Below, piece after piece: positions 36,502-45,551 of a stretch of 64,000 bases of DNA. Position numbers and translations under genes: made by a program. The stretch is taken from positions 1 to 64,000 of the forward strand of contig NZ_MNBL01000115.1 of assembly GCF_001879695.1 (NCBI RefSeq). Reading direction: 5' to 3'. Each line of letters opens with the position of its first letter. Position 1 is the first letter of the stretch. The notes beneath the pieces were generated by a model that saw nothing but the letters and a program-made list of their open reading frames with translations, ran no database searches and had not been told where the DNA came from. The stretch is from Nioella sediminis (GTDB taxonomy: Bacteria > Pseudomonadota > Alphaproteobacteria > Rhodobacterales > Rhodobacteraceae).

Positions 36502-37347
36502 ATGCATGACGACGCCCGCGACGGGCTGTTCCGCGACGCCCATACCGATATCGAAACCGCCCGCCATGTGCCGGACACGCCGCAGACACGCGCCCCGGCC
36601 TACCGGCTGGCCTTTACGGACGACGATTTCATGTGCCGGGACGAACTGCGGCCCGTGCGGTTGCAGCTGGAACTGCTGAAGCCGCAGATGATCATGGATG
36701 AATACGGCGTTAAATCGACCATCGTGATGTTCGGTGGGGCCCGCATCCCCGAGCCGTCCAAGGCCGACAGCGCGCGCACCCAGACCCTGAGGGACCTGTC
36801 GCACTATTATGACGAGGCCCGCAAGTTCGCCCGGATCGTCACCGAACGCAGCCTTAACAACGGCCAGCATGACAGTATCATCGTCACCGGCGGCGGCCCC
36901 GGCGTGATGGAGGCGGGCAGTCGAGGTGCAGCGGATGCGGGGGGCGTCTCGATCGGGCTGAATATCGTGCTGCCGCATGAGCAGGCACCCAATGAGTACG
37001 TGACGCCCGACCTGTGCTTCAACTTCCACTACTTCGCCATCCGCAAGATGCATTTCCTGATGCGGGCCAAGGCGATCACCATCTTTCCGGGCGGATTCGG
37101 CACGCTCGATGAGATGTTCGAGAGCCTGACACTGATCCAGACCGGCCGGATGGAGCGGGTGCCGTTCCTGCTGTTCGGCCGTGCCTTCTGGGAAAGGATC
37201 ATCAACTGGGGGGCTCTGGCCGACGCGGGCACGATCAGCCCCGAAGACCTTGACCTCTTCCGCTTTGTCGAAACGGCGGAAGAGGCCGTGGAGATCATAG
37301 ATAGCTGGGGCGACACCGCGCGCCGGGGCGATATTCCGGGGCGCTAG
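36502..37347 (+). CDS. LOG-family (TIGR00730) protein
   Basis: 281 residues from ATG 36502; the GTG three bases earlier is equally possible (AGGA upstream). Contains GGGPGVMEAGSRGA and the family hallmark PGGFGTLDEMFE. LOG proteins hydrolyse nucleoside 5'-monophosphates to base and ribose phosphate (cytokinin-type phosphoribohydrolase) and were once misannotated as lysine decarboxylases. The N-terminal ~70 residues are an extension seen in larger LOG proteins. Divergent from dapD. Confidence 0.85.
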   Translation: MHDDARDGLFRDAHTDIETARHVPDTPQTRAPAYRLAFTDDDFMCRDELRPVRLQLELLKPQMIMDEYGVKSTIVMFGGARIPEPSKADSARTQTLRDLSHYYDEARKFARIVTERSLNNGQHDSIIVTGGGPGVMEAGSRGAADAGGVSIGLNIVLPHEQAPNEYVTPDLCFNFHYFAIRKMHFLMRAKAITIFPGGFGTLDEMFESLTLIQTGRMERVPFLLFGRAFWERIINWGALADAGTISPEDLDLFRFVETAEEAVEIIDSWGDTARRGDIPGR

Positions 37348-37359
37348 GCCGCTCTGGCA

Positions 37360-38412
37360 TCACCAGCCGATCAGAAATTCGGCCAGCGCGATCCACGCCG
37401 GGATGCTAAGAATGGCAACCGGCGTGCCCAACCCCGTGGAGGTGCCCACATAGGCCGAGGGGTTCGCCTCTGGCAGCGCACCGCGCAGGGTCGGCGGGCC
37501 GGAAATGTCGGAGCTTGAGGAGGCCATGACGGCCAGCAGCACCACACCGCCAGCAGAAAACCCCGTCAGTTCATGCGCGATCATCCCCGCGCCGAACCCA
37601 ATGGCACCGTGCAAAATCGGCCCCGCGATCCCGTAGAGGATATAGGCATGCGCCACCCGCTTCAGCTCCGCCAGCCGGGCCCAGGCCTCCATCCCCATGA
37701 CCAGCATCAGGATCGACAGGAAGCCCCGGAAGAGCGGCTCGTAGAAGCCATGGAAGACCGAGTCGGCATTGGCCAGCAACCCGATCACCAGACCCAGCAA
37801 CAGCGCGGAAATCGCGGGGCTGCGGAACGTGTCGGTCAGGATGTCGCCCAACATGCCCCTCTCCAGCCCGTCGATCTGCGCGCCGCCCCCGCCAAGCGCG
37901 ACGGTCCCGCCGCCCGTGGCCACCGCCTTGCGCGCCACGCTGACCCGCGCCAGCACGATGGCCGTGACCAGCGCCGCGATGTCCATGAACGGGTAAAGCG
38001 CGCCGATGAAGCCCTCGTAGGGGATCTGCTGTTCATCCAGCATCACCATCCCCGCGGCGAGGGTGGAGGCAGAGACCGCCCCGAAAAGCCCCGCCGTCGC
38101 CAGCCCGTCCACCTTCGACACGCCGTTCAGTCGGGCCAGCGTCCGGCTGCCGATCAGCACGATGGCGATCCCCACCAGCACCGCCAGCACGCCGGGCACG
38201 ATCAGCGCCCAGAAATCCGCCTCGCGCACGGAAATCCCCGCGCTGAGCCCCACCTTCAGCAGCAGCACCAGCACGATGAACTTGTAGACCGCGTCGGGCA
38301 CCGTCAGGCGGCTGCCAAGCGCGGCGATCAGAAGCCCGCCCAGAAGGAAGGCGAGCGTGGGGTTGCGCAACTGTTCAAGGATCGTTGCGGTGATGGTTGC
38401 GATCAGGTCCAT
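37360..38412 (-). CDS. sbtA: SbtA-type sodium-dependent bicarbonate transporter
   Basis: 350 residues, about ten hydrophobic helices in two inverted halves, with a central loop rich in Gly (GGGTVALGGGGAQIDG). Matches of note: NPTLAFLLGGLLIAALGSRLTVPD at the start and ASSSSDISGPPTLRGALPEANPSAYVGTSTG near the end. SbtA imports HCO3- with Na+. No SbtB (PII-like) gene is adjacent. A LysR regulator diverges upstream across 95 bp. Confidence 0.85.
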   Translation of the reverse strand: MDLIATITATILEQLRNPTLAFLLGGLLIAALGSRLTVPDAVYKFIVLVLLLKVGLSAGISVREADFWALIVPGVLAVLVGIAIVLIGSRTLARLNGVSKVDGLATAGLFGAVSASTLAAGMVMLDEQQIPYEGFIGALYPFMDIAALVTAIVLARVSVARKAVATGGGTVALGGGGAQIDGLERGMLGDILTDTFRSPAISALLLGLVIGLLANADSVFHGFYEPLFRGFLSILMLVMGMEAWARLAELKRVAHAYILYGIAGPILHGAIGFGAGMIAHELTGFSAGGVVLLAVMASSSSDISGPPTLRGALPEANPSAYVGTSTGLGTPVAILSIPAWIALAEFLIGW

Positions 38413-38471
38413 GGCATATCTCTCCGTTTGGATCTGCGCTTGGCTACCGCCGCCAGGTAGGAATAAAAAAT

Positions 38472-38489
38472 ATATCTTTTTTCTGATAT
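38472..38489. promoter_or_regulatory. Inverted repeat in the sbtA-lysR gap
   Basis: ATATC (38472-38476) and GATAT (38485-38489) flank 8 bases in a very AT-rich stretch between the divergent genes. Position and symmetry suit a LysR-type site, although the spacing is not the classical T-N11-A. Confidence 0.4.
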
Positions 38490-38507
38490 GGTTCTATTTT
38501 CTAAAAC

Positions 38508-39386
38508 ATGGGCCCTCTCAACTATCACCACCTGCGCTATTTCCGAGAGGTCGCCCGCTTAGGCCACCTCGGTCGTGCGGCCGAGCGGCTGAATCTCTCG
38601 CAATCGGCCATGTCGATCCAGATCCGCCAGCTGGAAGACCGTCTTGGCCACAAGCTTTTCGACCGGGTCGGGCGGCGGCTCGAACTGACGGAGGCCGGGC
38701 GCATCGCGCTGGACCACGCCGAGCGGATTTTCTCGGCAGGAGAAGACCTTGTCGCCACACTGAACCGCACCAACACCACCAATCCGCCACTCCGCGTCGG
38801 CGCGCTCTCCACCCTATCACGTAACTTCCAGCTGCACTTCCTGCGCCCCGCGCTGGCCAAGAATTGCGACGTGGCGCTTAGGTCCGGCAACACGCGCACG
38901 CTGCTGGCCGATCTCGCGGCGCTGGCGCTTGACGTGGTGCTGACGACCGAGGTTCCGGCCAGCGATCAGGGCGTTGATTTCGCCGCGCAGCGTCTTGCGG
39001 AACAGCCCGTGCAGCTTCACGGGTCGCCCGAGCGGCTGCGCCACCCCAGCCTGCGCGCGCTTTTGGGAAACGAACCACTGATCCTGCCCACGGAAAACAC
39101 CATTCGCGCGGGCATGGATAACCTTCTGGCGCGACTTCAGATCAGCCCCCGCATCGCCGCCACGGTGGATGACATGGCCATGGTCCGCCTGCTGGCGCGC
39201 GAAGGCGTGGGGCTGGCTGTCGCGCCCGCCGTGGTTCTGGCCGACGAAATCGCCTCTGGCCGCATCGTCACGGCCGCCTTCGACCTCAGTATATCGGAGC
39301 CCTTCTACGCCGTCACCGTCCCGCGCCAGTTTCCGCACCCGGCGCTGGCGACGCTTCTGGCAGGCGGGAACGTCACTCCAGAATAA
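38508..39386 (+). CDS. LysR-family regulator, probably of sbtA
   Basis: 292 residues. The N-terminal helix-turn-helix (5-63: YHHLRYFREVARLGHLGRAAERL...) is closest in feel to NhaR-like LysR proteins; the effector domain runs about 90-285. Divergent from sbtA, so the likely target is bicarbonate or sodium-linked transport. Its last 14 bp overlap the end of the downstream convergent gene. Confidence 0.85.
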   Translation: MGPLNYHHLRYFREVARLGHLGRAAERLNLSQSAMSIQIRQLEDRLGHKLFDRVGRRLELTEAGRIALDHAERIFSAGEDLVATLNRTNTTNPPLRVGALSTLSRNFQLHFLRPALAKNCDVALRSGNTRTLLADLAALALDVVLTTEVPASDQGVDFAAQRLAEQPVQLHGSPERLRHPSLRALLGNEPLILPTENTIRAGMDNLLARLQISPRIAATVDDMAMVRLLAREGVGLAVAPAVVLADEIASGRIVTAAFDLSISEPFYAVTVPRQFPHPALATLLAGGNVTPE

Positions 39387-40254
39387 TCTCGACAAGTTCC
39401 GTCGGCAGGATCGGGCTGAAATTGTCGTCCGACACCATGCTGGCCACCAGCCTGCCCTGCCCGTCACGCCAGACACTCAGCCCTTCGAGATTCGAGAACC
39501 CGCCATGGGGCGACTGCCAGACCACATCGCTCCCGGCCATGCCCTCCGCCGTCACCTCGAAGCGGCGGATTTGATTGGCAAAACCAAAGAGCAAGCTGAA
39601 ATCCCGCTCCAGCAGGTAAAACCGCCCCCGGTCATCGAAATCCGCCCCGACGGGCAGAAATCGCCCCACGCGCGGGATGCTCCAGCTCTCGTCCCACGCC
39701 CCGTTGGCATAGCGAAACAGCGGAAAGTCCGTATCCCAATCGCCCGACCGTTCCGGAAGGGTATAGAGCGTCCCTTCGGCATCCACCGCCAGCGCTTCTA
39801 GCGAGGCATTGGGCTGCAACGCGGCAAATCCCTCTGCGGCAGGCAGGATCGTGTCGCCATGCGCGTGATGCAGCACGACGCGGTGATCCCCCTCAAACGA
39901 CAGGAACATCCGGCCATCTTCCGCAATCGCCAGCCCCTCGCTGTCCCGTGCCGCCCGGCCCCCGCGATAGCCGTCCCTTGCATGCAGCAGCTCTGGCTCC
40001 GCCAGGGCCAGCGCCACCACGCGCCCGGCCCCGTTGCGGGTGATCTGCCCCCGGATCAGCGCCCCGCGATCCGACAGCGCCACCAGTCCGGCACCACCAT
40101 CGGTGATTTCAACCGCTGACAGCCCGCCGACCAGATCATGATCGGACCGGATCGCAAAGGCCCCGAGCACGCCCGGTTCCTGCGCAAAAGCGGTGAGGGC
40201 AATCCCCGCGGCCAGCGCCGCCGTCAGGGCGAGCTGACCAGAACGCGGCTGCAT
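39373..40254 (-). CDS. Esterase-like-activity-of-phytase family secreted protein
   Basis: 293 residues from ATG 40252-40254, chosen because it gives a signal peptide (LALTAALAAGIALTAFAQE). The sequence is a beta-propeller-like Phytase-like domain with DSEGLAIAEDGRMFLSFEGDHRV and a FSNLEGLSVWRDGQG motif. Function unknown beyond family. This start overlaps the mepA coding end by 31 bp; a later start would lose the leader. Confidence 0.75.
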   Translation of the reverse strand: MQPRSGQLALTAALAAGIALTAFAQEPGVLGAFAIRSDHDLVGGLSAVEITDGGAGLVALSDRGALIRGQITRNGAGRVVALALAEPELLHARDGYRGGRAARDSEGLAIAEDGRMFLSFEGDHRVVLHHAHGDTILPAAEGFAALQPNASLEALAVDAEGTLYTLPERSGDWDTDFPLFRYANGAWDESWSIPRVGRFLPVGADFDDRGRFYLLERDFSLLFGFANQIRRFEVTAEGMAGSDVVWQSPHGGFSNLEGLSVWRDGQGRLVASMVSDDNFSPILPTELVEIILE

Positions 40255-41147
40255 TGGTTCGGCAAATCGCTCAGCATGATTTCCCCGCGCACGGGGGGCG
40301 GACGGTTCGGATCGGGCTGCGGGGGTGGCGGATTGAGGATATTGCGCTGCCAGGCTCGCGCCTCGTCGCAACCGTCGCCCGGCGGCGGTGCGACCTGTTC
40401 CACGCAATCGGGCGATCCGTCGGGGCAGTGCAGGCGCACGTGGAAATGATAGTGATGCCCGTGCAGGGGCCGGATCTGGCGCAGATAAGACCGGTCGCCG
40501 GTTTCATTGTCGCACATCCAGACCTTGGCACCGGGGAACACGAAAATACGCGCCACGCGCGGATCGCTGGCTGCCTCTCGCAGCAGGTGCCAGTGCTGTT
40601 CGGTCCAGTTCTCGCCCACATAGGCCCCGCGCGCCCGGCGGGTCGAGATCGACGACAGGCTTTCGCGCTCTGCTTCGGTCAGGTCAAGCCGGTCGGGCGG
40701 CAGCATCCAGATATCGGCATCCAGCCCCGACTGGTGGCTGGCGTGCCCGGTCAGCATCGGCCCGCCACGCGGCTGCGCCATGTCGCCCACATAAAGCCCC
40801 TCCCACCCCGGCAGGGTCGCCGCAAAGCGGGACAGGTCCTGCACGAAATCGAGCATCTCGGGATGCGCCCAGTTGCGGTTGCGGCTGAGCCGCATGGCCT
40901 GCCAGGTCGGGCCTGTTTCGGGCAGCTCCTCCGCCCCCTGGATACAGCCCCGCGCATATCCGCCATAGACCCGCGCCTGCCCGTCGGATGAATCCAGCAA
41001 GTGGCCGAACAACCGCCGCGCCGGGGTCGCGCTCATGGTGGAAAGCGTCACGCGCTGTTCCTGGTTCAGGGGCGGGTCCGGGCTGTCCCCGGCACAGGAG
41101 GACAATGCAATCGCACAAAATCCGGCAAACAGGGCGCGTCGTAGCAT
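40224..41147 (-). CDS. mepA: Penicillin-insensitive murein endopeptidase (MepA), lipoprotein
   Basis: 307 residues from ATG 41145-41147. Lipobox LSSC at 15-18 predicts a lipoprotein. Zinc-ligand motifs HASHQSGLDAD and HGHHYHFHVRL are those of peptidase M74. It cleaves D-alanyl-meso-DAP crosslinks in the periplasm. Its ATG overlaps the stop of the upstream MFS gene by 1 nt (TGATG). Confidence 0.92.
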   Translation of the reverse strand: MLRRALFAGFCAIALSSCAGDSPDPPLNQEQRVTLSTMSATPARRLFGHLLDSSDGQARVYGGYARGCIQGAEELPETGPTWQAMRLSRNRNWAHPEMLDFVQDLSRFAATLPGWEGLYVGDMAQPRGGPMLTGHASHQSGLDADIWMLPPDRLDLTEAERESLSSISTRRARGAYVGENWTEQHWHLLREAASDPRVARIFVFPGAKVWMCDNETGDRSYLRQIRPLHGHHYHFHVRLHCPDGSPDCVEQVAPPPGDGCDEARAWQRNILNPPPPQPDPNRPPPVRGEIMLSDLPNQCSRVLVSSP

Positions 41148-42514
41148 CAGGCGCTTTCTCCGTTGGGCTTTACCCAAATCAACATAACCAATCCAAGGCA
41201 GAATAGCGCAATCAGCGGGGTGACCCCAAGCCTTTGGTTGTTGGTGATGTCAGTCGTCACCGCAATCAGCCACGGTGCAAGGAAGGTCGTGGCCTTGCCC
41301 GACAGGGCATAAAGCCCGAACGCCTCGGTCATGCGTTCCTGATTGGCCTGCTTGGTCAGCATGTTGCGGCTGGCCGACTGAATGGCCCCACCCGCAGCCC
41401 CGATCAGCAGGCCTGCAACATAGAACAGTTGGTCGGGCAGAGACGACCCCTCGGCAACCGGCATTCCAAACACGGCCTCGGGCGACAGGCCCACGATCAG
41501 GCAGGCGGTGAAGATCAGCACCACGCAGCACACCACGATCACCGGCATTGGTCCGTATTTCCGGTCCGCCAGCCCGCCGATCCACGCGAAGACCGCGCCC
41601 GAGATGGCGGCGAGGATGCCAAAGATCCCCACCTCCATGATCGACCAGTCCAGAACGCCAAGCGCGTAGATCCCGCCGAACGTATACATCCCGTTCAGCG
41701 CGTCGCGGTAGAACATGGAACTGCCCAGATAGGCCAGCAGGCTGGGATGGCGCGGCAGGCCCTTGATGGTGTGCCACAGCTCTCTCAACCCCTCGCCGAT
41801 CCGGTAATGGGCGCCCTCATGCGGGGGGGCTTCCTTTACCCACAGGAAGAAGGGGATCATGAACACCGCATACCATAGCGCCGTCAGCGGCCCGACCACG
41901 CGGGTATCAGCCCCGGTCGCGGGATCGAGGCCCAGAAGCGGTTCGATCCCGGCCATGGTCAGCCCGTTATCGCCTGCCTGGAACACCACCAGCATGATCG
42001 CCAGCGCGACCACCCCGCCAATATAGCCAAAGCCCCAGCCAGAGCCCGAGATGCGCCCCAACTCCTCTTTCGGGCCCATGGTCGGCAGATAGGCATTGGT
42101 GAAGATCGTGGCGAACTCCATCCCGATCAGACCCATCCCGAAGAAGATCAGCGCCCAGGTGGTCGAGAAATCCTGTGGGGCCGTGTACCAGCAGCCCCAG
42201 GCCCCCACGACATAGAGCGCGGAGAAAAGCCAGATCCAAGGCATCCGCCGGCCCGATGTGTCCGCCACGCTGCCCAGGATCGGCGCCAGCAGCGCGATCA
42301 TCACCCCGGCAATGGTCAGCCCGTAGCCCCACAGCGCCTGTGCCTCGGCCTCGGCGGCCTGCTCGCTCATGCCTCCAGCCATCAGCGCCTCGGCGGCGGT
42401 CTGGCCGAAATAGGGGCCGAAGATGAAGGTCAGCATCAGCGTGTTATAGGGCTGGCTGGCCCAGTCGAAGAAATACCAGCCCCAGATGCGTTTTTTCAGT
42501 GTTACGTCCGCCAT
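41147..42514 (-). CDS. MFS transporter, UMF1/YxiO-like
   Basis: 455 residues, about 12 helices. The start (WGWYFFDWASQPYNTLMLTF) is the hallmark of the UMF1 group related to autophagy protein Atg22, proposed to export amino acids or peptides from compartments. Translationally coupled to mepA, which suggests handling of murein-derived peptides or amino acids. That link is inferred from operon structure. Confidence 0.8.
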   Translation of the reverse strand: MADVTLKKRIWGWYFFDWASQPYNTLMLTFIFGPYFGQTAAEALMAGGMSEQAAEAEAQALWGYGLTIAGVMIALLAPILGSVADTSGRRMPWIWLFSALYVVGAWGCWYTAPQDFSTTWALIFFGMGLIGMEFATIFTNAYLPTMGPKEELGRISGSGWGFGYIGGVVALAIMLVVFQAGDNGLTMAGIEPLLGLDPATGADTRVVGPLTALWYAVFMIPFFLWVKEAPPHEGAHYRIGEGLRELWHTIKGLPRHPSLLAYLGSSMFYRDALNGMYTFGGIYALGVLDWSIMEVGIFGILAAISGAVFAWIGGLADRKYGPMPVIVVCCVVLIFTACLIVGLSPEAVFGMPVAEGSSLPDQLFYVAGLLIGAAGGAIQSASRNMLTKQANQERMTEAFGLYALSGKATTFLAPWLIAVTTDITNNQRLGVTPLIALFCLGLVMLIWVKPNGESA

Positions 42515-42583
42515 GTCCCGCCCCTCATGTCCCGTGCAGGCAGAATTCAGACATTGGGGGAGTTTGGCAATGAAAAAGGCAGA

Positions 42584-43114
42584 TTACCTTGCAGGCGGCC
42601 AGGGTCTGATAGCATCGGCATCAATCCAGGCCTGCACCCAATCGGGCAGGGACGGTGATTGCCGGTCGATCCCCAAAGCCTCGGCCACCCGGTCCATCGG
42701 GACGATCCCGTTGCGGTCCGTCACGGCCGATCGATAGACAATCTGGTTGCAGCAGGTCGGCCCCTTCCACATGCTCTGCTCCAGATAGATGAACCGGTCA
42801 TCCCAGCCCACCACCCGGCTCAGCATCTCGACCCGCTCAAAGGCCCGGATCCGCGCCCGGTAGCGCACCGAAGCGCCCGCCATGGTCAGCCCCCAGCGCT
42901 GTTTGCGCAGCAGCTCAACCAGCCCGGTTCGCCGCGCAAGCGGAATGCGGCCGAGATCATAGATCGTCAGGGTGCGCCCGTTGTTCAGCTCCATCCACAG
43001 GTCGATATCCCAGGGCCAACAGCGATGATGGCTGACATGGGTTCCGGTCACCGGCAGGGCTGGCGCATTGCGGGTCACCGCCAGCTGATAGACCATCCGG
43101 GCAAAGGGATACAT
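42584..43114 (-). CDS. Acyl-CoA thioesterase (4HBT hot-dog fold)
   Basis: 176 residues. The hot-dog segment WPWDIDLWMELNNGRTLTIY has the D-x-(N) arrangement of the 4HBT/TesC-like group. No signal peptide. It hydrolyses an acyl-CoA thioester, chain length unknown. Monocistronic by spacing (69 bp from the MFS gene). Confidence 0.8.
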   Translation of the reverse strand: MYPFARMVYQLAVTRNAPALPVTGTHVSHHRCWPWDIDLWMELNNGRTLTIYDLGRIPLARRTGLVELLRKQRWGLTMAGASVRYRARIRAFERVEMLSRVVGWDDRFIYLEQSMWKGPTCCNQIVYRSAVTDRNGIVPMDRVAEALGIDRQSPSLPDWVQAWIDADAIRPWPPAR

Positions 43115-43256
43115 CGGACAAACCTTGTAGTGGCAGACAGGGCCACAGAACCCCGCCCGGCCCCGGGGTCAACAGGCTCCGTTGCGTCACGCCCTTGCCA
43201 ATGCGGACCCTCCCCCTTACCTGTGGGCTGGTTTCGAGCAAAGGAAAGCGCCCGCC

Positions 43257-43544
43257 ATGCTGTCGATCATTCAGATCCTCTTGATGCTGATCAGCGTCGC
43301 CAAGTTCATCATCATCGCCCATATCATCATGAGCTGGCTGATCAATTTCGGCGTCCTGAACATGCACCAGCCGCTGGTGGCGCAGATCTGGCGCGGCTTG
43401 AACCAGTTGCTGGAGCCAATCTACGGCCCGATCCGCCGCCGCCTGCCCGACATGGGCGGGCTCGACCTTGCACCGCTGATCGTGATCCTTGGCCTCTTCG
43501 CCGCAGAAATCCTGATCCGCAACAACGCGGTCTATTTCATCTGA
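43257..43544 (+). CDS. YggT-family integral membrane protein
   Basis: 95 residues from ATG 43257, with AAGGAAAG upstream. Two hydrophobic segments flank a loop NQLLEPIYGPIRRRLPDMGG, the YggT signature. The family has roles in envelope or cell-division-site processes but no fixed reaction. A GC hairpin follows the stop. Confidence 0.88.
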   Translation: MLSIIQILLMLISVAKFIIIAHIIMSWLINFGVLNMHQPLVAQIWRGLNQLLEPIYGPIRRRLPDMGGLDLAPLIVILGLFAAEILIRNNAVYFI

Positions 43545-43583
43545 GGTCTTTCTGCCGGACCCGAATGGCCCGGCTGAAAAACA

Positions 43584-43603
43584 GCGGGGGGCAGAGCCCC
43601 CGC
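43584..43603. terminator. GC-rich hairpin between yggT and the aldo-keto reductase gene
   Basis: GCGGGGG (43584-43590) pairs with CCCCCGC (43597-43603) over a 6-nt loop. It lies 40 bp after the YggT stop and 3 bp beyond the stop of the convergent gene. Bidirectional terminator candidate, no T-run. Confidence 0.55.
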
Positions 43604-43605
43604 GC

Positions 43606-44529
43606 CTACCCCATGTCGCGCGGATCGCCCGTCGCCCAGGCCACCCCGTCGCCCCGGTCCATCGCGGCCATAAGGTCCATGTCCTGCCGCGATATCTCGA
43701 AGCTGAACAGATCGAGGTTCTGCCTCATGCGATCCACATTCGTGCTTTTTGGCAGAACGGGATACCCGCTTTGCACGCCCCAACGCAGCAGCAGTTGCGC
43801 TTCAGAGACGCCGTAGCGGGCAGCCATCGTCTTGAAGGGCGACTCTGCGCTTTGGCTGTCGGCCTTCATCTCTTCCGTCTTGGCAGAGTTCTGCCCCGGC
43901 TCTGCCCGCCAGGTCGACAACGGCACCAAAGAGCTGTAGGCGATCGGCAAGATGCCCTCGGCCCGCAGGAAGGCAACAAGATCGGGCTTCTGCGACCATG
44001 GGTGCAGTTCGATCTGGTTCGCCTCTGGCAATGGCAGACCGGCGGCGCGGATTTCTTCGATATGTGCCTCGGTGTAGTTGCTGACACCGATGGCCCGTAC
44101 CAACCCCTCGGCCTTCAGGTCGCATAGTGCCTGCCATTGCTCCACCCTCCTATCCGCACCAGAGGGCGCGTGGATCAGGTAGAGGTCGATCACATCCAGA
44201 CCGAGCGCCGTGCGGCTGGCCTCGAAGGCCGTGCGAGTCTCGTCATACCCCTTCGGCGGATCCCCCCAGGCGGCATTCCCGGGCCACAGTTTGGTTGTCA
44301 CGAACAGGTCGTCACGGGACAGGCCAGCGCGGGAGATCCCGTCGGCAATTCCGGCCCCGACTCCGGCCTCGTTGTGATAACCGGCTGCCGTGTCGATATG
44401 GCGGAAACCGACAGATATCGCATCGGACACCACGCCCGCCGCGTCATCGTCAGCAATCAGGTATGTGCCAAAACCGACGGCGGGTATGTGGATGTCACCA
44501 AGTGCAAAGCGTGACTGGAGGGGTGTCAT
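43606..44529 (-). CDS. Aldo/keto reductase (2,5-diketo-D-gluconate reductase / DkgA type)
   Basis: 307 residues from ATG 44527-44529 with GAGGAG upstream. The catalytic tetrad is readable: Asp46, Tyr51, Lys80 and His120 (HIDTAAGYHN, VTTKLW, YLIHAP). NADPH-dependent reduction of aldehydes and ketones in the cytoplasm. An AraC regulator of YqhC type diverges upstream, as with dkgA in enterobacteria, which suggests aldehyde-stress control. Confidence 0.88.
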   Translation of the reverse strand: MTPLQSRFALGDIHIPAVGFGTYLIADDDAAGVVSDAISVGFRHIDTAAGYHNEAGVGAGIADGISRAGLSRDDLFVTTKLWPGNAAWGDPPKGYDETRTAFEASRTALGLDVIDLYLIHAPSGADRRVEQWQALCDLKAEGLVRAIGVSNYTEAHIEEIRAAGLPLPEANQIELHPWSQKPDLVAFLRAEGILPIAYSSLVPLSTWRAEPGQNSAKTEEMKADSQSAESPFKTMAARYGVSEAQLLLRWGVQSGYPVLPKSTNVDRMRQNLDLFSFEISRQDMDLMAAMDRGDGVAWATGDPRDMG

Positions 44530-44599
44530 ATCAGGTCTCCTCTTTGTTGAGGTGACCATATGGGTCCGCTGAAAACCGTGCTTGCCTGATCTTCCAAAC

Positions 44600-44627
44600 G
44601 ATTTGTCAAATCCTGCGAAGGTCGCAG
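44600..44627. promoter_or_regulatory. Two adjacent inverted repeats between AKR and AraC genes
   Basis: GATTTG-T-CAAATC (44600-44612) and CTGCGA-AGG-TCGCAG (44613-44627) lie back to back without a gap. Both are perfect. They are about 70 bp upstream of the reductase start and 55 bp upstream of the regulator start. Candidate operator sites. Confidence 0.6.
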
Positions 44628-44681
44628 AATTTTCACCAAGGCCCCGGATCGTCTGTCATGATGAGACGAGGAGGCCGAACA

Positions 44682-45548
44682 ATGCGAGAGACAGGGCTTG
44701 ATTCCCTTATTCAGAGACTGAGAAGTACCGATCAACGGGCGCTTCCCGGGGGCGTTTTTCCCGTGAAAGAGTCGCAACCACGGCTCATCGAGGCCAGTGT
44801 CTACAACCCCGTCATTTGCCTGATCCTTCAAGGATCGAAAGAAACGACAAGCCACAGGGGCACCGTATATCTTGCAGAAGGGGACATGCTGGTTGTATCC
44901 CATGATACGCCGGTAACGGCCCGGATCATACAGGTGCCGTATCTGGCACTGATCATGCCCATTGACCTGACGCGGATCCGGTCGCTTGCGGACAGCCTGC
45001 CGGATCGTCCTTTGCCGGATTCCGCCGGAACCGGGGTCATGCGCTCTGCCGTTGCCGACAAGGCCCTGTTGCAGACGCTTGAACGGCTGCTTGCACTGGA
45101 ACCGGGGTCTGCCGATGACAAGGTCCTGACACCCTTGCTGTTGACCGAACTGCACTATCGCCTGCTCATCTCGCCCGCCGGGGGGATGCTGCGCCGGCTG
45201 CTGTCGCCCACCAGTCAGGAAAGCCGGATCGCGCGCGTCGCGTCCCTGATCCGGCGCAATTATGCTCAACCCCAGCGCCTGCCCGATCTGGCGCGTGAGG
45301 CGGGGATGGGACAATCGGCCTTCCATCAGCATTTCAAGGCGCTGACGGGAACCACACCTTTGCAGTTCCAGAAGGATGTGCGCCTGTCAGAGGCGCTCCG
45401 CCTGTTGGAAGAGGGCACGCAATCCGTCACGCAGGTGGGCTTCGCCGTGGGCTATGAAAGCCCCGCGCAGTTCAGCCGTGAATTTTCGCGCCGGTTTGGA
45501 CGGCCCCCGCAGCAAGTGCTGAAACAACCGCTATCCGCCGCGGAATAG
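44682..45548 (+). CDS. AraC-family regulator (AraC_N type, YqhC-like)
   Basis: 288 residues from ATG 44682, with GAGGAGG upstream. The N-terminal AraC_N domain (about 20-165: LIEASVYNPVICLILQGSKE) is followed by two HTH motifs (190-285: LPDLAREAGMGQSAFHQHFKAL and VTQVGFAVGYESPAQFSREF). Divergent from an aldo-keto reductase, so it likely activates that gene in response to toxic aldehydes. It ends 3 bp from the next convergent stop. Confidence 0.87.
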   Translation: MRETGLDSLIQRLRSTDQRALPGGVFPVKESQPRLIEASVYNPVICLILQGSKETTSHRGTVYLAEGDMLVVSHDTPVTARIIQVPYLALIMPIDLTRIRSLADSLPDRPLPDSAGTGVMRSAVADKALLQTLERLLALEPGSADDKVLTPLLLTELHYRLLISPAGGMLRRLLSPTSQESRIARVASLIRRNYAQPQRLPDLAREAGMGQSAFHQHFKALTGTTPLQFQKDVRLSEALRLLEEGTQSVTQVGFAVGYESPAQFSREFSRRFGRPPQQVLKQPLSAAE

Positions 45549-45551
45549 CGA

